A DNA stretch of 64,000 bases, taken from contig JAJYUV010000006.1 in assembly GCA_021792355.1 (NCBI GenBank), positions 27,990 through 91,989 on the forward strand, in the 5' to 3' direction. Made by a program: the position numbers and the translations under genes. The stretch comes from Thermoplasmata archaeon. GTDB taxonomy: Archaea; Thermoplasmatota; Thermoplasmata; Thermoplasmatales; GCA-001856825. Shown here piece by piece: positions 51,193 to 60,373 of the stretch (within the stretch, counting starts at the first letter, position 1; each line of letters opens with the position of its first letter). A model generated the notes under the pieces. It searched no databases. It saw nothing but the letters and a program-made list of their open reading frames with translations, and had not been told where the DNA came from.

Positions 51193-52368
51193 ATGGGAGA
51201 GGTCCTGCTAAAAGCAATCGGAATCAGAAAGTATTTTCCTATCAAGGGAGGGATATCTGGAAGAACTCTGGGCTATGTGCACGCAGTGGACGACGTAAAC
51301 TTGACCATATACAAGGGAGAGACAGTTGGAGTGGTCGGAGAATCAGGATGCGGCAAGACCACCCTGGGAAGGGTAATTCTTGATCTCATCGAGCCCACAA
51401 CGGGTGCTCTTTTTTACAAACCGAATGAAGCCGATGTGAATCAGCTTGAGGAACTATACAAGGAGCTGACAGCCGGGGGGGCAAGGGAGCTTAAAAAAGA
51501 GGAGAAGAAAATCCTGAATACTACCAAGGATAACATTTACAAAAACAGACGGAAGAAGAAGGATTTCAGGAGCAGGGTTCAGATAGTATTCCAGGACCCA
51601 GTCTCTTCTCTGGACCCGAGGATGCTTATAAAAGATGTTATAGCTGAACCGATCAGAATCAATGGAGTTCCGAAGGAGGATGGGACGAACGACGGAGCAG
51701 AACGAAGAGTCAAGCTCAGGGGCGAAGAGGCAAACAAGTATGTTCTCGACATCGTCACTGAGATGGGCCTGAATGAAGACCACCTGTACAGGTTCCCGCA
51801 CGAATTCAGCGGTGGCCAAAGGCAGAGGATAGCCATTGCAAGGGCAATAGCGGTCAAGCCCGAATTCATAGTTCTGGACGAACCGACTTCTGCCCTTGAT
51901 GTTTCCGTGCAGGCGCAGATACTGAGCCTGCTGAAGAACCTCCAGAAGAAGTACAACGTAACGTACATGTTCATCACACACAATTTAGCTGTCATTAGGG
52001 CGGTTAGCAACAGGGTATTAGTCATGTACCTAGGTAAGATTGTGGAAGAGGCCCAGACTGACGAACTCTTCGAGTTCCCAATTCACCCATACACCCAGGC
52101 ACTTATAAGCGCTATACCGATTCCAGATCCTGCTTTCAAGAGACAGAGGCTTGTTCTCAGCGGAGATGTACCGTCACCTGCGAATCCTCCGTCCGGATGC
52201 AGGTTCCATACCAGATGCAGATTTGCAAAGGAGATTTGCAGCACTGAAGAACCGAAGCTCAAAGAGATAAGGGAAGGACACATAGTAGCCTGTCACTTCG
52301 CAGAAGACATACTCAAAACAGAGACTGCAAACCGCGGCATCAAAAAAACAAGGGAAATTGCAATATAG
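51193..52368 (+). CDS. dppF: Oligopeptide ABC transporter ATPase (DppF type) with inserts
   Basis: 391 aa. Walker A G-E-S-G-C-G-K-T 49-56, Q-loop Q134, signature F-S-G-G-Q-R-Q 205-211, Walker B F-I-V-L-D-E-P 225-231, H-loop His263 in I-T-H-N (usual T-H-D), and the Cys-containing C-terminal motif C-R-F-H-T-R-C. A basic Lys-rich insert of about 40 residues lies between Walker A and the Q-loop (85-125), and a smaller one (155-180) after it. Starts directly after the dppD stop with an AAAGGAGG site about 7 bases upstream. Confidence 0.92.
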   Translation: MGEVLLKAIGIRKYFPIKGGISGRTLGYVHAVDDVNLTIYKGETVGVVGESGCGKTTLGRVILDLIEPTTGALFYKPNEADVNQLEELYKELTAGGARELKKEEKKILNTTKDNIYKNRRKKKDFRSRVQIVFQDPVSSLDPRMLIKDVIAEPIRINGVPKEDGTNDGAERRVKLRGEEANKYVLDIVTEMGLNEDHLYRFPHEFSGGQRQRIAIARAIAVKPEFIVLDEPTSALDVSVQAQILSLLKNLQKKYNVTYMFITHNLAVIRAVSNRVLVMYLGKIVEEAQTDELFEFPIHPYTQALISAIPIPDPAFKRQRLVLSGDVPSPANPPSGCRFHTRCRFAKEICSTEEPKLKEIREGHIVACHFAEDILKTETANRGIKKTREIAI

Positions 52369-52397
52369 ACGATTTCCCCTAAAGCAAAGGAGATTAG

Positions 52398-52685
52398 TTG
52401 CTGATTCCGAAGAGGGTGACTGGTTCCGAAAGAAAGGAACTGGTAGAGCAACCTGGCAAGAGCTGGAAGCGATGGGCGAGAGAAGACCTCGCAAGATACT
52501 GGTACGTCATACTGTGCCTCCTTGCTGACCTGTTTCTGAACCTCCAGTTCGTTGAAGGGTACTTCAGATACGGGGACAGAAACGACTTGATTCTCTCTAT
52601 AGTGACTTTCGTTGCCCTTGTTCCCATTGTATACATAGAATACGCGATATACAAGAAACTCTTCAGGTTCGATGAAGCGATCTGA
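52398..52685 (+). CDS. Small membrane protein in the peptide transporter operon
   Basis: 95 aa, unknown family. Basic amphipathic N-terminal third, then two membrane helices (Y-V-I-L-C-L-L-A-D-L-F-L and L-I-L-S-I-V-T-F-V-A-L-V-P-I-V). TTG start with AAAGGAG 6 bases upstream, 29 bases after dppF, so probably part of the operon. May be an accessory or anchoring subunit (inference). Confidence 0.65.
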   Translation: MLIPKRVTGSERKELVEQPGKSWKRWAREDLARYWYVILCLLADLFLNLQFVEGYFRYGDRNDLILSIVTFVALVPIVYIEYAIYKKLFRFDEAI

Positions 52686-52765
52686 CTTATTTCTTATGCA
52701 TTCTTTAGGCACCATTAATTCTTCTTCACTTGAAAACACGTGAAATACACGTCCCGGGAGTGAGA

Positions 52766-52774
52766 AACGTTTAA
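52766..52774 (+). promoter_or_regulatory. TATA box of the binding-protein gene
   Basis: CGTTTAAGT, followed after about 26 bases by the expected transcript start and GGGGTGAT, then the ATG at 52806. It gives the binding protein its own promoter, as expected for the most abundant subunit. Confidence 0.45.
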
Positions 52775-52805
52775 GTACGATTTATGAGTACTGGGGTGAT
52801 GTTTT

Positions 52806-55643
52806 ATGACACAACCGACAAATTCGCAGCCTAGTCCTGCACCACCAAAAAAGGGCTCAGCTGTGAAATGGGTAGTGGTTGCAGTCATCGTGATAGTCAT
52901 AATAGCGGGAATAGCTATCGCGCTGACATATCATCCACCCACAACCCCAACAAAACAGACGCTGGCTTTGGCGCCATCGGCTAGTGGAGTAGCAGCACTT
53001 GCAGGGTCGAGCATAACCTTCTTCCCTGGAACGCCGTCCGGATACAACTGGACGAAAGTAGTCTGGAATTTTGGTGATGGAACAACAGTGACAACAAACA
53101 ATGCATCTGCGGTCACTCACGCATTCAAAAACCCAGGAAGCTACCTTGTGTCTGTATACGCAGTTGCTCCCAATGCGACTGCCTCAGGGAACTCTTCTTT
53201 GCAGCAAGTAACCATCCAACCACCTCTTACTCCGACTCCAGGAGCAATTTACGGACCGATCGAGTGGTCTTCTTCATCTGGAAACCAGACAATTCCAGCT
53301 GGAGGATATGTGAACATGACCTTCCAGGGGTTCTTTGACGCAGTTCCTCTAGTAGTTGGATCGCCGGTTCCGAGCGATGTGTCCTATACGATACATTCCT
53401 TCACTTGGAATGTCGACAATGGAGCAAGAATAATTACTAACAGCAATACGAATTCCAGTGCTTTCCCCGAAACTGTAAATCTTACATTCACACAGGGAAT
53501 TCACACCATAGCGCTCACGACCACAAGCAACGACTCATCTGGTGCTACAGTTAACGGTACATACGTAATGACTATTTTCGCAGGCAACTACAGTGTCTCA
53601 AAGACGGTCTCCAAGGTCACCGTGGACAAGAGACAGGTCGTGAATGCTGAATTCCTGCCTGGAAATCCCAGAACGCTGGACCCGAGCCTGTCCTACGATA
53701 CTCAGTCATACGAAGTCGTATATGAGATATACCAATTCCTACTTGGATACAACGGAACATCAACCAGCACATATCATCCCGAGGTAGCTAAGTACGTTCC
53801 TTCAGTGGCAAATGGGGGAATAGTAACATCTGGAGATTTCACGAACATAACTTTCTACATCAATACATCAATAAAGTTCTCCAACGGAGATAGCGTGAAC
53901 GCCTACGACGTGTTTGAGAGCTTTGCGAGATCCATGCTCTTCGGTAACAACTCCGCAACTGCAGCCTGGATACTTGACCAAGGCCTGCTCCCGGGACTTA
54001 GCATATACGGTCCATTCGACACGAGCTACTTCTGGATACACCATGCTCTAACGTACGACAACGCCACACAGACAGTGACATTCCACCTCCTGCCTACAAC
54101 GCCAATCATTGCAAACGTTAGTTACGTTGGAGGAACAGGAAACAACACCACAACCCTATTTTCAGATAATCTTGCGGGTTTCATGAACGTGACTGGAGTC
54201 TCCACAGTGAGAGTCTATAACTACGGAGTCACTGGAATATTCTTCCAGTTCCTGGCAGGACCGACGGTCTCAATGATACAGGATGCAAGTTACCTTGCAG
54301 CCCACGGAGCAGCACCTGGGAATAGCACAGCATCATTCCAGTACTTCTCCAACAGTGCCACAACCCCAAGCGCAGTTTCCAACTGGAACCAGTATATAAA
54401 GAATAATCCAATGGGAACCGGACCCTATCAACTCACACTTAACGAACCGGGAGAAATCGTCCTTACTCTGAATCCGTACTATGACCAGACCCAGAATGGA
54501 GTTGCTGCAAGCAACCTAATTCCAAAGATAATTCTGGAATACCTGAGCAACCAGCAAGAAGCGGTAAGCCAGCTAGAGTCTGGATATGCACAGTTTGCAC
54601 TTGGAACGGCCACAGTCACAGAGATTCCATTGATGCAATCGTTGGTATCTTCTGGAACGCTTTCCTCACAGATAGCAACTCAGATGGATACTTTCTTCTG
54701 GGCATACAACTTTGACATAAACGTCACTGGAGCCAAGGGACTTGACAGCAAGTTCAACGCACCTGCAAGCTTCTTCGATAACATGAGCGTTAGAGCGGCA
54801 TTCACCTACGCATTCAACTTCACCTACTACATCAACGATCTCAACTCTGCCAATGGTATCCCATTGCTCGCAGCCGAGTCTGGTATCCTGCCAGCAGGAA
54901 TAGGAAACTACCCTGCGAATATATCAAAGATAGGACCGAATCCAGCTAACCAGACCAATGCAGATCTAGCTCTTGCGGAACACTTCTGGAACCAGACCAA
55001 CTATTCACAGTCGAGTACCGTATACCACATCCCAATCGTTGATGCTTCTGGATCGGTATCACAGGACGCAATGGTCGGAGTATGGGCATCTGCAATCAAT
55101 ACAGTGACTGGAGGAAAAGTACAGATAGATCTTGTGGACATACCGTTCGGTCAGGAAGTCACTGACACATCACTTGGTGGACCGGGAACAAACCCGATGC
55201 CAATATACTACCTGGGATGGATCGATGACTATCCAGCAGCTGCAGATTTCACCGCACCCATAATTGGCCACCTGGGAATATATTCCTATCCTGACGGAGT
55301 CGACCCAGCAGTGTTCAACAACACTTCATGGTTCTCTGCCCAAGGAATGAGTTCAGCCCAGATTGCGGACATGAACGCGCAGTGGGGTATGATAACGACA
55401 ATGTGGAACGCACTTGACAGTGCGAATCTGCAACCGCCTACCGCAGCAGGAAGCGCAAATGTGACTCTGGACAACTACATTGCAATGAATAACACCATAC
55501 ATCTGTTCTTGTACGTTGGAACCGTACAGGGCATCGGACCAGCATACTACAGCTCTGCTATAGCACCGAATTCCCTACTGCCCACGGAGAATGTTGCAGT
55601 CGGATGGTCCTTCGTAATATACTCAGCGCTACAGTACACCTAA
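52806..55643 (+). CDS. dppA: Membrane-anchored peptide-binding protein with PKD-like domain
   Basis: 945 aa solute-binding protein of the transporter. Pro-rich N terminus, membrane anchor at about residues 20-42 (W-V-V-V-A-V-I-V-I-V-I-I-A-G-I-A-I-A), a PKD-like domain (W-N-F-G-D-G-T-T-V near residue 88), a second beta region (150-270), then the family-5 peptide-binding domain from about residue 277 (E-F-L-P-G-N-P-R-T-L-D-P-S-L-S-Y-D), which includes D-V-F-E-S-F-A-R-S and G-T-G-P-Y-Q-L. About twice the usual length. Very many N-x-S/T sites, consistent with a glycosylated surface protein. GGGGTGAT site 6 bases before the ATG. Confidence 0.93.
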   Translation: MTQPTNSQPSPAPPKKGSAVKWVVVAVIVIVIIAGIAIALTYHPPTTPTKQTLALAPSASGVAALAGSSITFFPGTPSGYNWTKVVWNFGDGTTVTTNNASAVTHAFKNPGSYLVSVYAVAPNATASGNSSLQQVTIQPPLTPTPGAIYGPIEWSSSSGNQTIPAGGYVNMTFQGFFDAVPLVVGSPVPSDVSYTIHSFTWNVDNGARIITNSNTNSSAFPETVNLTFTQGIHTIALTTTSNDSSGATVNGTYVMTIFAGNYSVSKTVSKVTVDKRQVVNAEFLPGNPRTLDPSLSYDTQSYEVVYEIYQFLLGYNGTSTSTYHPEVAKYVPSVANGGIVTSGDFTNITFYINTSIKFSNGDSVNAYDVFESFARSMLFGNNSATAAWILDQGLLPGLSIYGPFDTSYFWIHHALTYDNATQTVTFHLLPTTPIIANVSYVGGTGNNTTTLFSDNLAGFMNVTGVSTVRVYNYGVTGIFFQFLAGPTVSMIQDASYLAAHGAAPGNSTASFQYFSNSATTPSAVSNWNQYIKNNPMGTGPYQLTLNEPGEIVLTLNPYYDQTQNGVAASNLIPKIILEYLSNQQEAVSQLESGYAQFALGTATVTEIPLMQSLVSSGTLSSQIATQMDTFFWAYNFDINVTGAKGLDSKFNAPASFFDNMSVRAAFTYAFNFTYYINDLNSANGIPLLAAESGILPAGIGNYPANISKIGPNPANQTNADLALAEHFWNQTNYSQSSTVYHIPIVDASGSVSQDAMVGVWASAINTVTGGKVQIDLVDIPFGQEVTDTSLGGPGTNPMPIYYLGWIDDYPAAADFTAPIIGHLGIYSYPDGVDPAVFNNTSWFSAQGMSSAQIADMNAQWGMITTMWNALDSANLQPPTAAGSANVTLDNYIAMNNTIHLFLYVGTVQGIGPAYYSSAIAPNSLLPTENVAVGWSFVIYSALQYT

Positions 55644-55645
55644 AC

Positions 55646-55680
55646 TATTTTTTCCTTTTTTTATTTTTTATTCAATTTTC
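55646..55680 (+). terminator. T-rich terminator after dppA
   Basis: Runs of six, nine and six T within 30 bases directly after the stop; archaeal oligo-T terminator ending the transporter operon. The remaining bases up to 55926 hold no gene I can support. Confidence 0.65.
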
Positions 55681-55926
55681 CCTTTTCATTCATTTTTCCA
55701 GGACATATTCTTTTTCTAAGAGATCGCTGTTCCGGTTTCCCCTTTCTAATTTTTGACTAAATCGTTCAGTCCCCCAAAGTTCTTGGAACAGCTTTACTTC
55801 CCACAGCACAAAAAAATGTTTTGGTTTTCACTCAGGATCTTTTTATGACTTAACAAGAACACTTTGAAATTCTACGAAGGACGCTTATGTAACATGGGAG
55901 AAAAGTCATTACGCTATTTTTCTGGA

Positions 55927-56658
55927 TCATTCTCCCCAGATGTCCCTCTTTATCTCCTCATCCTTTATCCCTTTCTCCTTGAGTTCTGTCACTATGTCCT
56001 TCACAAATCTTATCCCGCCACATAGATAAACAGTTCTCGAGACAAAATCACTTACGTGATTCTGAATCATCTGCGTGTTAATTCTTCCTCTTTCTCCCTT
56101 CCAGAGATCATCTTCCGGGTCTCTGGTCACGGTATAAACCGTATTAAGTCCAAGTTCTCTGTATTCTTCTAGCTCGGAAGGATTCACGATGTCGTTCCTG
56201 TGCTTTACGCTGTAAAAAAGATAGATGTTCCTTTTCATTTGCTTGCTTTTCAGATATCTCAGCATTGAGAAGAAAGGGGCAATTCCAATTCCCGCAGCTA
56301 AAAAGAGATCGCTGTGTGCGTCAGTAGGTTCATACAGGAAAGCCCCCCTCGGTTCAGAGATATATATCTCATCTCCTACTTTGAGGTTGGCAAGCTGACT
56401 GGTGAACTTTCCGTTGATCATCTCGATCATAAATTCAAGATGGTCTTCCGTTGGAGAAGAAGCAATGGAATATGAGCGGAACAATTTATCATCCGGATTG
56501 AGAAACAGCGATGAGAACATCCCTGGAATGAAAGTGAACCTTGAACCGTCCCTTGGTCTCATCTTGAAACTCGCTATTCTAGGGCTATCCGGTTCACCAT
56601 TTGTTAGATTTTTTATTTCGTAGATCGAATAGGGCTTCAGGCCCATCCTTCCCAACAT
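55927..56658 (-). CDS. Ferredoxin-NADP reductase-like FAD/NAD(P)-binding protein
   Basis: 243 aa flavoprotein. FAD motif R-S-Y-S-I-A-S-S-P, phosphate-binding region and E-P-R-G-A-F, then the NAD(P) domain with L-A-A-G-I-G-I-A-P-F and Y-L-C-G-G at the end; F-Y-S-V-K-H-R-N-D is also typical. No 2Fe-2S domain. The ATG at 56658 is about 25 bases after TTATTTAAAT (leaderless) and is preferred over 56709. Electron partner unknown. Confidence 0.86.
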   Translation of the reverse strand: MLGRMGLKPYSIYEIKNLTNGEPDSPRIASFKMRPRDGSRFTFIPGMFSSLFLNPDDKLFRSYSIASSPTEDHLEFMIEMINGKFTSQLANLKVGDEIYISEPRGAFLYEPTDAHSDLFLAAGIGIAPFFSMLRYLKSKQMKRNIYLFYSVKHRNDIVNPSELEEYRELGLNTVYTVTRDPEDDLWKGERGRINTQMIQNHVSDFVSRTVYLCGGIRFVKDIVTELKEKGIKDEEIKRDIWGE

Positions 56659-56743
56659 CAAGCCGCAAGTTGTACGCGATTTAAATAATTTCCTGGAAGT
56701 TGCGGGCAATTAGCTTTAAGTTCACTTGGCATCACCCTTAGGC

Positions 56744-59449
56744 ATGGGAGAACGGTCAGAAGTAACAATCGAACAAAGGTTGTTAGAAATTCTTAGGGAA
56801 AGAGGGTTTAGCGAATTCACTGAACCCCAAAAGATAGGAATTCCGGAGATCCTGAAGGAGCAGAACGTTCTCCTAACCTCACCCACCGGAAGTGGAAAAA
56901 CAGAAGCGGCAGTACTTCCGGTTTTTTACAGACTCAGCGAGATTAAGGAGCGAATTAATGGGTTTGGTGCCATTTATATCACCCCCCTAAGGGCTCTCAA
57001 CCGCGATGTTCTCTCCAGAATTGAATTTTACGGGAAGGCCTTTGGCCTAGAGGTTGGGGTGAGACACGGCGACAGCAGCGAGAGCGAGAGAAGATATCAG
57101 CTTCTTCATCCACCCCAAGTGTTGATTACTACTCCGGAAACCCTGCAACTCATAGTAAGTGGTAAGAAGATCCGGAACCATCTCAGGAGCGTCAGGTACG
57201 TAATAATAGACGAGGTGCACGAGCTCCTGAACGATGAACGTGGGTGGCAGCTTATGGTCGGTCTTTCCAGGATGAAAGAAATAACACCTGAATTCAAGAT
57301 CATCGCGATCTCAGCAACTATAGGAAATCCCGAGGAGGTCTCCAAGAACCTATTCTTTGACAAAAATTACAAGGTACTCAGAGCCGGAATATCGAAGCGC
57401 TACGAGATTAACGTGTCGATGCCGAATGGAGCAGCCCCATCATTCAAGGACACAATAGGTTCTGATGAAAATTACGCACAGATCGTGGACTATATCATGA
57501 AGCTCTATAACTCCAACAGGCAGTTCATAGTTTTCTCAAACACGAGGGCAACTGCAGAGGATATCGTTATGCGCCTCAGACTGGTGGACGAAAAGATCCT
57601 GGTGGAGGTACACCACGGTTCTCTTGGAAAGGACATAAGAACAAGGATTGAGGAAGATTTCAAGAGAGGGAAGGTGAAGGGGATCATATGCACATCCAGC
57701 ATGGAGCTGGGGATAGATGTCGGTAGCGTCGACTTTGTTGCACAGGTCAATTCACCAAGACAGGTAATCAGACTTGTACAGAGGGTAGGTAGAGGTAAGC
57801 ACAGGCTTGCAGAAATCTCGAGAGGCGAGATAGTTGCAATGAACGAGATAGAATCTGAGGAGGGAGCCGTGATTTCGAAATTCGCCGAAAAAAATGAAAT
57901 AGAAAAAGTCAGAATCCGGGAGAAGCCCCAGATTGTGATTGCAAACCAGATTATGGCTCTCGTTCATTCTGAAGGGCATGTCACCTTGGATAGAGCCCTT
58001 GAGATATTCAGGAGAGTCAGTAATTTCAGCTCACTGTCTAGAGAAGAGTTGGAAGCGCTAGTCACATTCCTCTCCTCCATATACGTCATAAAATTTGATC
58101 CAGAATCGAAAATAATCCGCAGAAGTGGGAGGACGCTGAAGTACTTCATAGAGAACATCTCCATGATACCGGATGAAAAGAGATTTGTTGTTAAGGAATC
58201 TAGCACGGCCAAGATCATAGGCTTTCTTGACGAGGGCTACGTCGCCACAGAAATAGACGTTGGATCCACTTTCACTCTCAAGGGAAGTACGTGGAGAGTC
58301 CTAGGGATTAAGGACCGTTACATCTATGTTGACTTCATCCAGGGGATTTCGGTTCCTCCCAGCTGGTCTGGTGAGGAGATACCAGTCCCTTACGAGATAG
58401 CAATGGAAGTTGGTAGGGAGAGAAGAGAAGGAATACTGGGCGATAACCTCGACAGTTTTACCAAAGAGAAGGTGAGGAATTTCAGGGAGACGACAGCCAA
58501 TGATCTTCTGGTACGGGTGGAGAAAGAAGGGGTTACCACAATAATACAAATAACGGCTGGAACCAAAGCAAACTACACACTTGCCCTCATCATCACTTTC
58601 AGACTCTCCGAAAAATACGGGGAGTCATTCCTCTTCGATAATTCACCCTACCACATAGTCATCCAGGGGAATATGAGATACAAAGTCGATGAAATCATCG
58701 AGATCCTTGAACACATGCAGGACGAATTTTCAAATCTGGACAGGTATGTTGAAAAATCAAGGACATTTCAGTACAGTACCATAAACGTGGCAAAAAAATT
58801 CGGGGTGATTTCAAAGGAGAGTGACTTCAGTCGAATCCGGGTGGACAGGATATTTTCTTCTCACAGGGATACCCCTTTCTTCAAGGAAGCGCTTGAAAAG
58901 TTCAGGTGGGACTACCTGGACGTTGACGGACTTTCAAGAGTGAGCGATCTGATCTCGTCTGGAAAAATGAAGATCCTGCTGGGCGGTGCCTTCTCCAATT
59001 CATCCAAGTTGTACATGAGCAGCCTTAAGGAGAAGATGATGCCCATCAGACCTACTGCACCAATACTTGCTGCTGTCAGGAGAAGGCTACTATCAGAAGA
59101 GATGGCATTCTACTGCCTGAGCTGCCATAGGACGTTCAAGAGCAGAATCCAAGACTTGAAAGAGCGCAGGTGTATATTCTGCAGCAGTCCTAGAATAGCA
59201 CCAATAAAATCGTACGAGGTAGAGAAGACCCAGAAGATGTCAGCCGAAACACTCAAGAAAATCAGAACTTCCTATCACCTGCTGAGGATGTATGAAGACA
59301 GAGCGCTGCTTGTCTTGGCTGCTCACGGAATCGGACCGGAGAGTGCATCCAGGATCCTTGAAGTACCTTCGAAATCCGAGAATGAATTATTGGAAAAAAT
59401 ACTAATAAATGAAGTAGAATTCGCCAAGAATAGAAGATTCTGGTCTTAG
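56744..59449 (+). CDS. lhr: Lhr-type SF2 helicase
   Basis: 901 aa DNA/RNA helicase of the Lhr group. Q-motif F-T-E-P-Q-K-I-G-I, Walker A S-P-T-G-S-G-K-T-E, T-P-L-R-A-L-N-R-D, D-E-V-H box, I-S-A-T-I-G-N, then C-T-S-S-M-E-L-G-I-D-V-G and Q-R-V-G-R-G-K-H-R. The Lhr-specific winged helix and C-terminal domains follow, with a Cys4 knuckle (C-L-S-C ... C-I-F-C) near residue 790. The ATG at 56744 follows TTTAAG by about 28 bases and is preferred over the TTG at 56726. Ends in a 4-base overlap with convergent mptA. Confidence 0.93.
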   Translation: MGERSEVTIEQRLLEILRERGFSEFTEPQKIGIPEILKEQNVLLTSPTGSGKTEAAVLPVFYRLSEIKERINGFGAIYITPLRALNRDVLSRIEFYGKAFGLEVGVRHGDSSESERRYQLLHPPQVLITTPETLQLIVSGKKIRNHLRSVRYVIIDEVHELLNDERGWQLMVGLSRMKEITPEFKIIAISATIGNPEEVSKNLFFDKNYKVLRAGISKRYEINVSMPNGAAPSFKDTIGSDENYAQIVDYIMKLYNSNRQFIVFSNTRATAEDIVMRLRLVDEKILVEVHHGSLGKDIRTRIEEDFKRGKVKGIICTSSMELGIDVGSVDFVAQVNSPRQVIRLVQRVGRGKHRLAEISRGEIVAMNEIESEEGAVISKFAEKNEIEKVRIREKPQIVIANQIMALVHSEGHVTLDRALEIFRRVSNFSSLSREELEALVTFLSSIYVIKFDPESKIIRRSGRTLKYFIENISMIPDEKRFVVKESSTAKIIGFLDEGYVATEIDVGSTFTLKGSTWRVLGIKDRYIYVDFIQGISVPPSWSGEEIPVPYEIAMEVGRERREGILGDNLDSFTKEKVRNFRETTANDLLVRVEKEGVTTIIQITAGTKANYTLALIITFRLSEKYGESFLFDNSPYHIVIQGNMRYKVDEIIEILEHMQDEFSNLDRYVEKSRTFQYSTINVAKKFGVISKESDFSRIRVDRIFSSHRDTPFFKEALEKFRWDYLDVDGLSRVSDLISSGKMKILLGGAFSNSSKLYMSSLKEKMMPIRPTAPILAAVRRRLLSEEMAFYCLSCHRTFKSRIQDLKERRCIFCSSPRIAPIKSYEVEKTQKMSAETLKKIRTSYHLLRMYEDRALLVLAAHGIGPESASRILEVPSKSENELLEKILINEVEFAKNRRFWS

Positions 59450-60321
59450 TTAAGCTCGTCCCTCAGGGCACCCAAAGTACCGGATTTTTCCGCGAAGGCA
59501 TTGTGCTTGTGTATCGTTTCGTAGCTCTCGCTGGTGACTTTCAGGTGCACGTCGTCTGGCATCTTTGCATATCTCTTCACTAGCAGCTTTACTGCGTCTC
59601 GTACGGCATCTTCAACAAACTTTGGATTCTGATGAGCCTGGAGCACTAGCATTCCTTCCTCTTCCCTCTTCAAGAGCTCATATGTCGGAGCACTCATCGA
59701 TTGTTCCGCTATATCGATGAGTTCATTCACTTCCACATCCCATCCATCTGGGACTTCCATGAGAATCGAAACGTCGTTCCTTTGATTGTGAGAGATGTAT
59801 GGGGGTGAATCTGTTTTTCTGTTCATCAGAGCGGAAACCGTTTTCATCGCAGACGGGCAAACGGTGATACCGGTTGCAGTGACACCAATGTATCGCTTCG
59901 ATTTTTCACCGTCCTTTTTCGTAGCCTTACCCTTAATCAGGTATTTTTCTGTTGTCTTTCGTCCTTTCGGGTTCTTTCTCTCAAGGAAATAGTCTGCCGT
60001 AAGTTCTGCCTCTGCAGAGGTGGCATAAGGATGCCTTGCAAGCAACTTTTCAACTATCAGCTCAGCAACGTATTCTATTCCCTTTGCTCTGCCTTCAACT
60101 TCTCCCTCCACGACATCTTCAACTGCCTCAATATCCCTCGACAGATCGCTGCCTTTCCTCGATGGAGGCAAGTCTACAAACACCCTGAATGTGGGAATAA
60201 GTGTCACTGTCTTCTTTTTCCGTTGTACGGTGATGGGCCTCATCACGTTGGTAAGACCTACCCTGTCCAGTCTGTAGTTGCTCTCTGGAGTCTCAGACTG
60301 TACGTCCTTGAATTTTTGCAT
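59446..60321 (-). CDS. mptA: GTP cyclohydrolase MptA (type IV, FolE2-like)
   Basis: Opens GTP to a dihydroneopterin cyclic phosphate, first step of tetrahydropterin cofactor synthesis; iron-dependent. Typical text: D-V-Q-S-E-T-P, the active-site Cys in G-I-T-V-C-P-S-A, the metal motif S-H-N-Q-R and V-A-E-x-I-V-E-K-L-L-A-R-H-P-Y. The frame is open to 60390, but the ATG at 60321 gives the family start (M-Q-K-F-K-D-V-Q) with TTTGATAATTAA about 21-25 bases upstream, so 291 aa is preferred. Confidence 0.93.
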   Translation of the reverse strand: MQKFKDVQSETPESNYRLDRVGLTNVMRPITVQRKKKTVTLIPTFRVFVDLPPSRKGSDLSRDIEAVEDVVEGEVEGRAKGIEYVAELIVEKLLARHPYATSAEAELTADYFLERKNPKGRKTTEKYLIKGKATKKDGEKSKRYIGVTATGITVCPSAMKTVSALMNRKTDSPPYISHNQRNDVSILMEVPDGWDVEVNELIDIAEQSMSAPTYELLKREEEGMLVLQAHQNPKFVEDAVRDAVKLLVKRYAKMPDDVHLKVTSESYETIHKHNAFAEKSGTLGALRDELN

Positions 60322-60373
60322 GGCGGGGTAGTGTTCGTTAATTATCAAACTTTTCTTAATTTTCTCGACAAAA

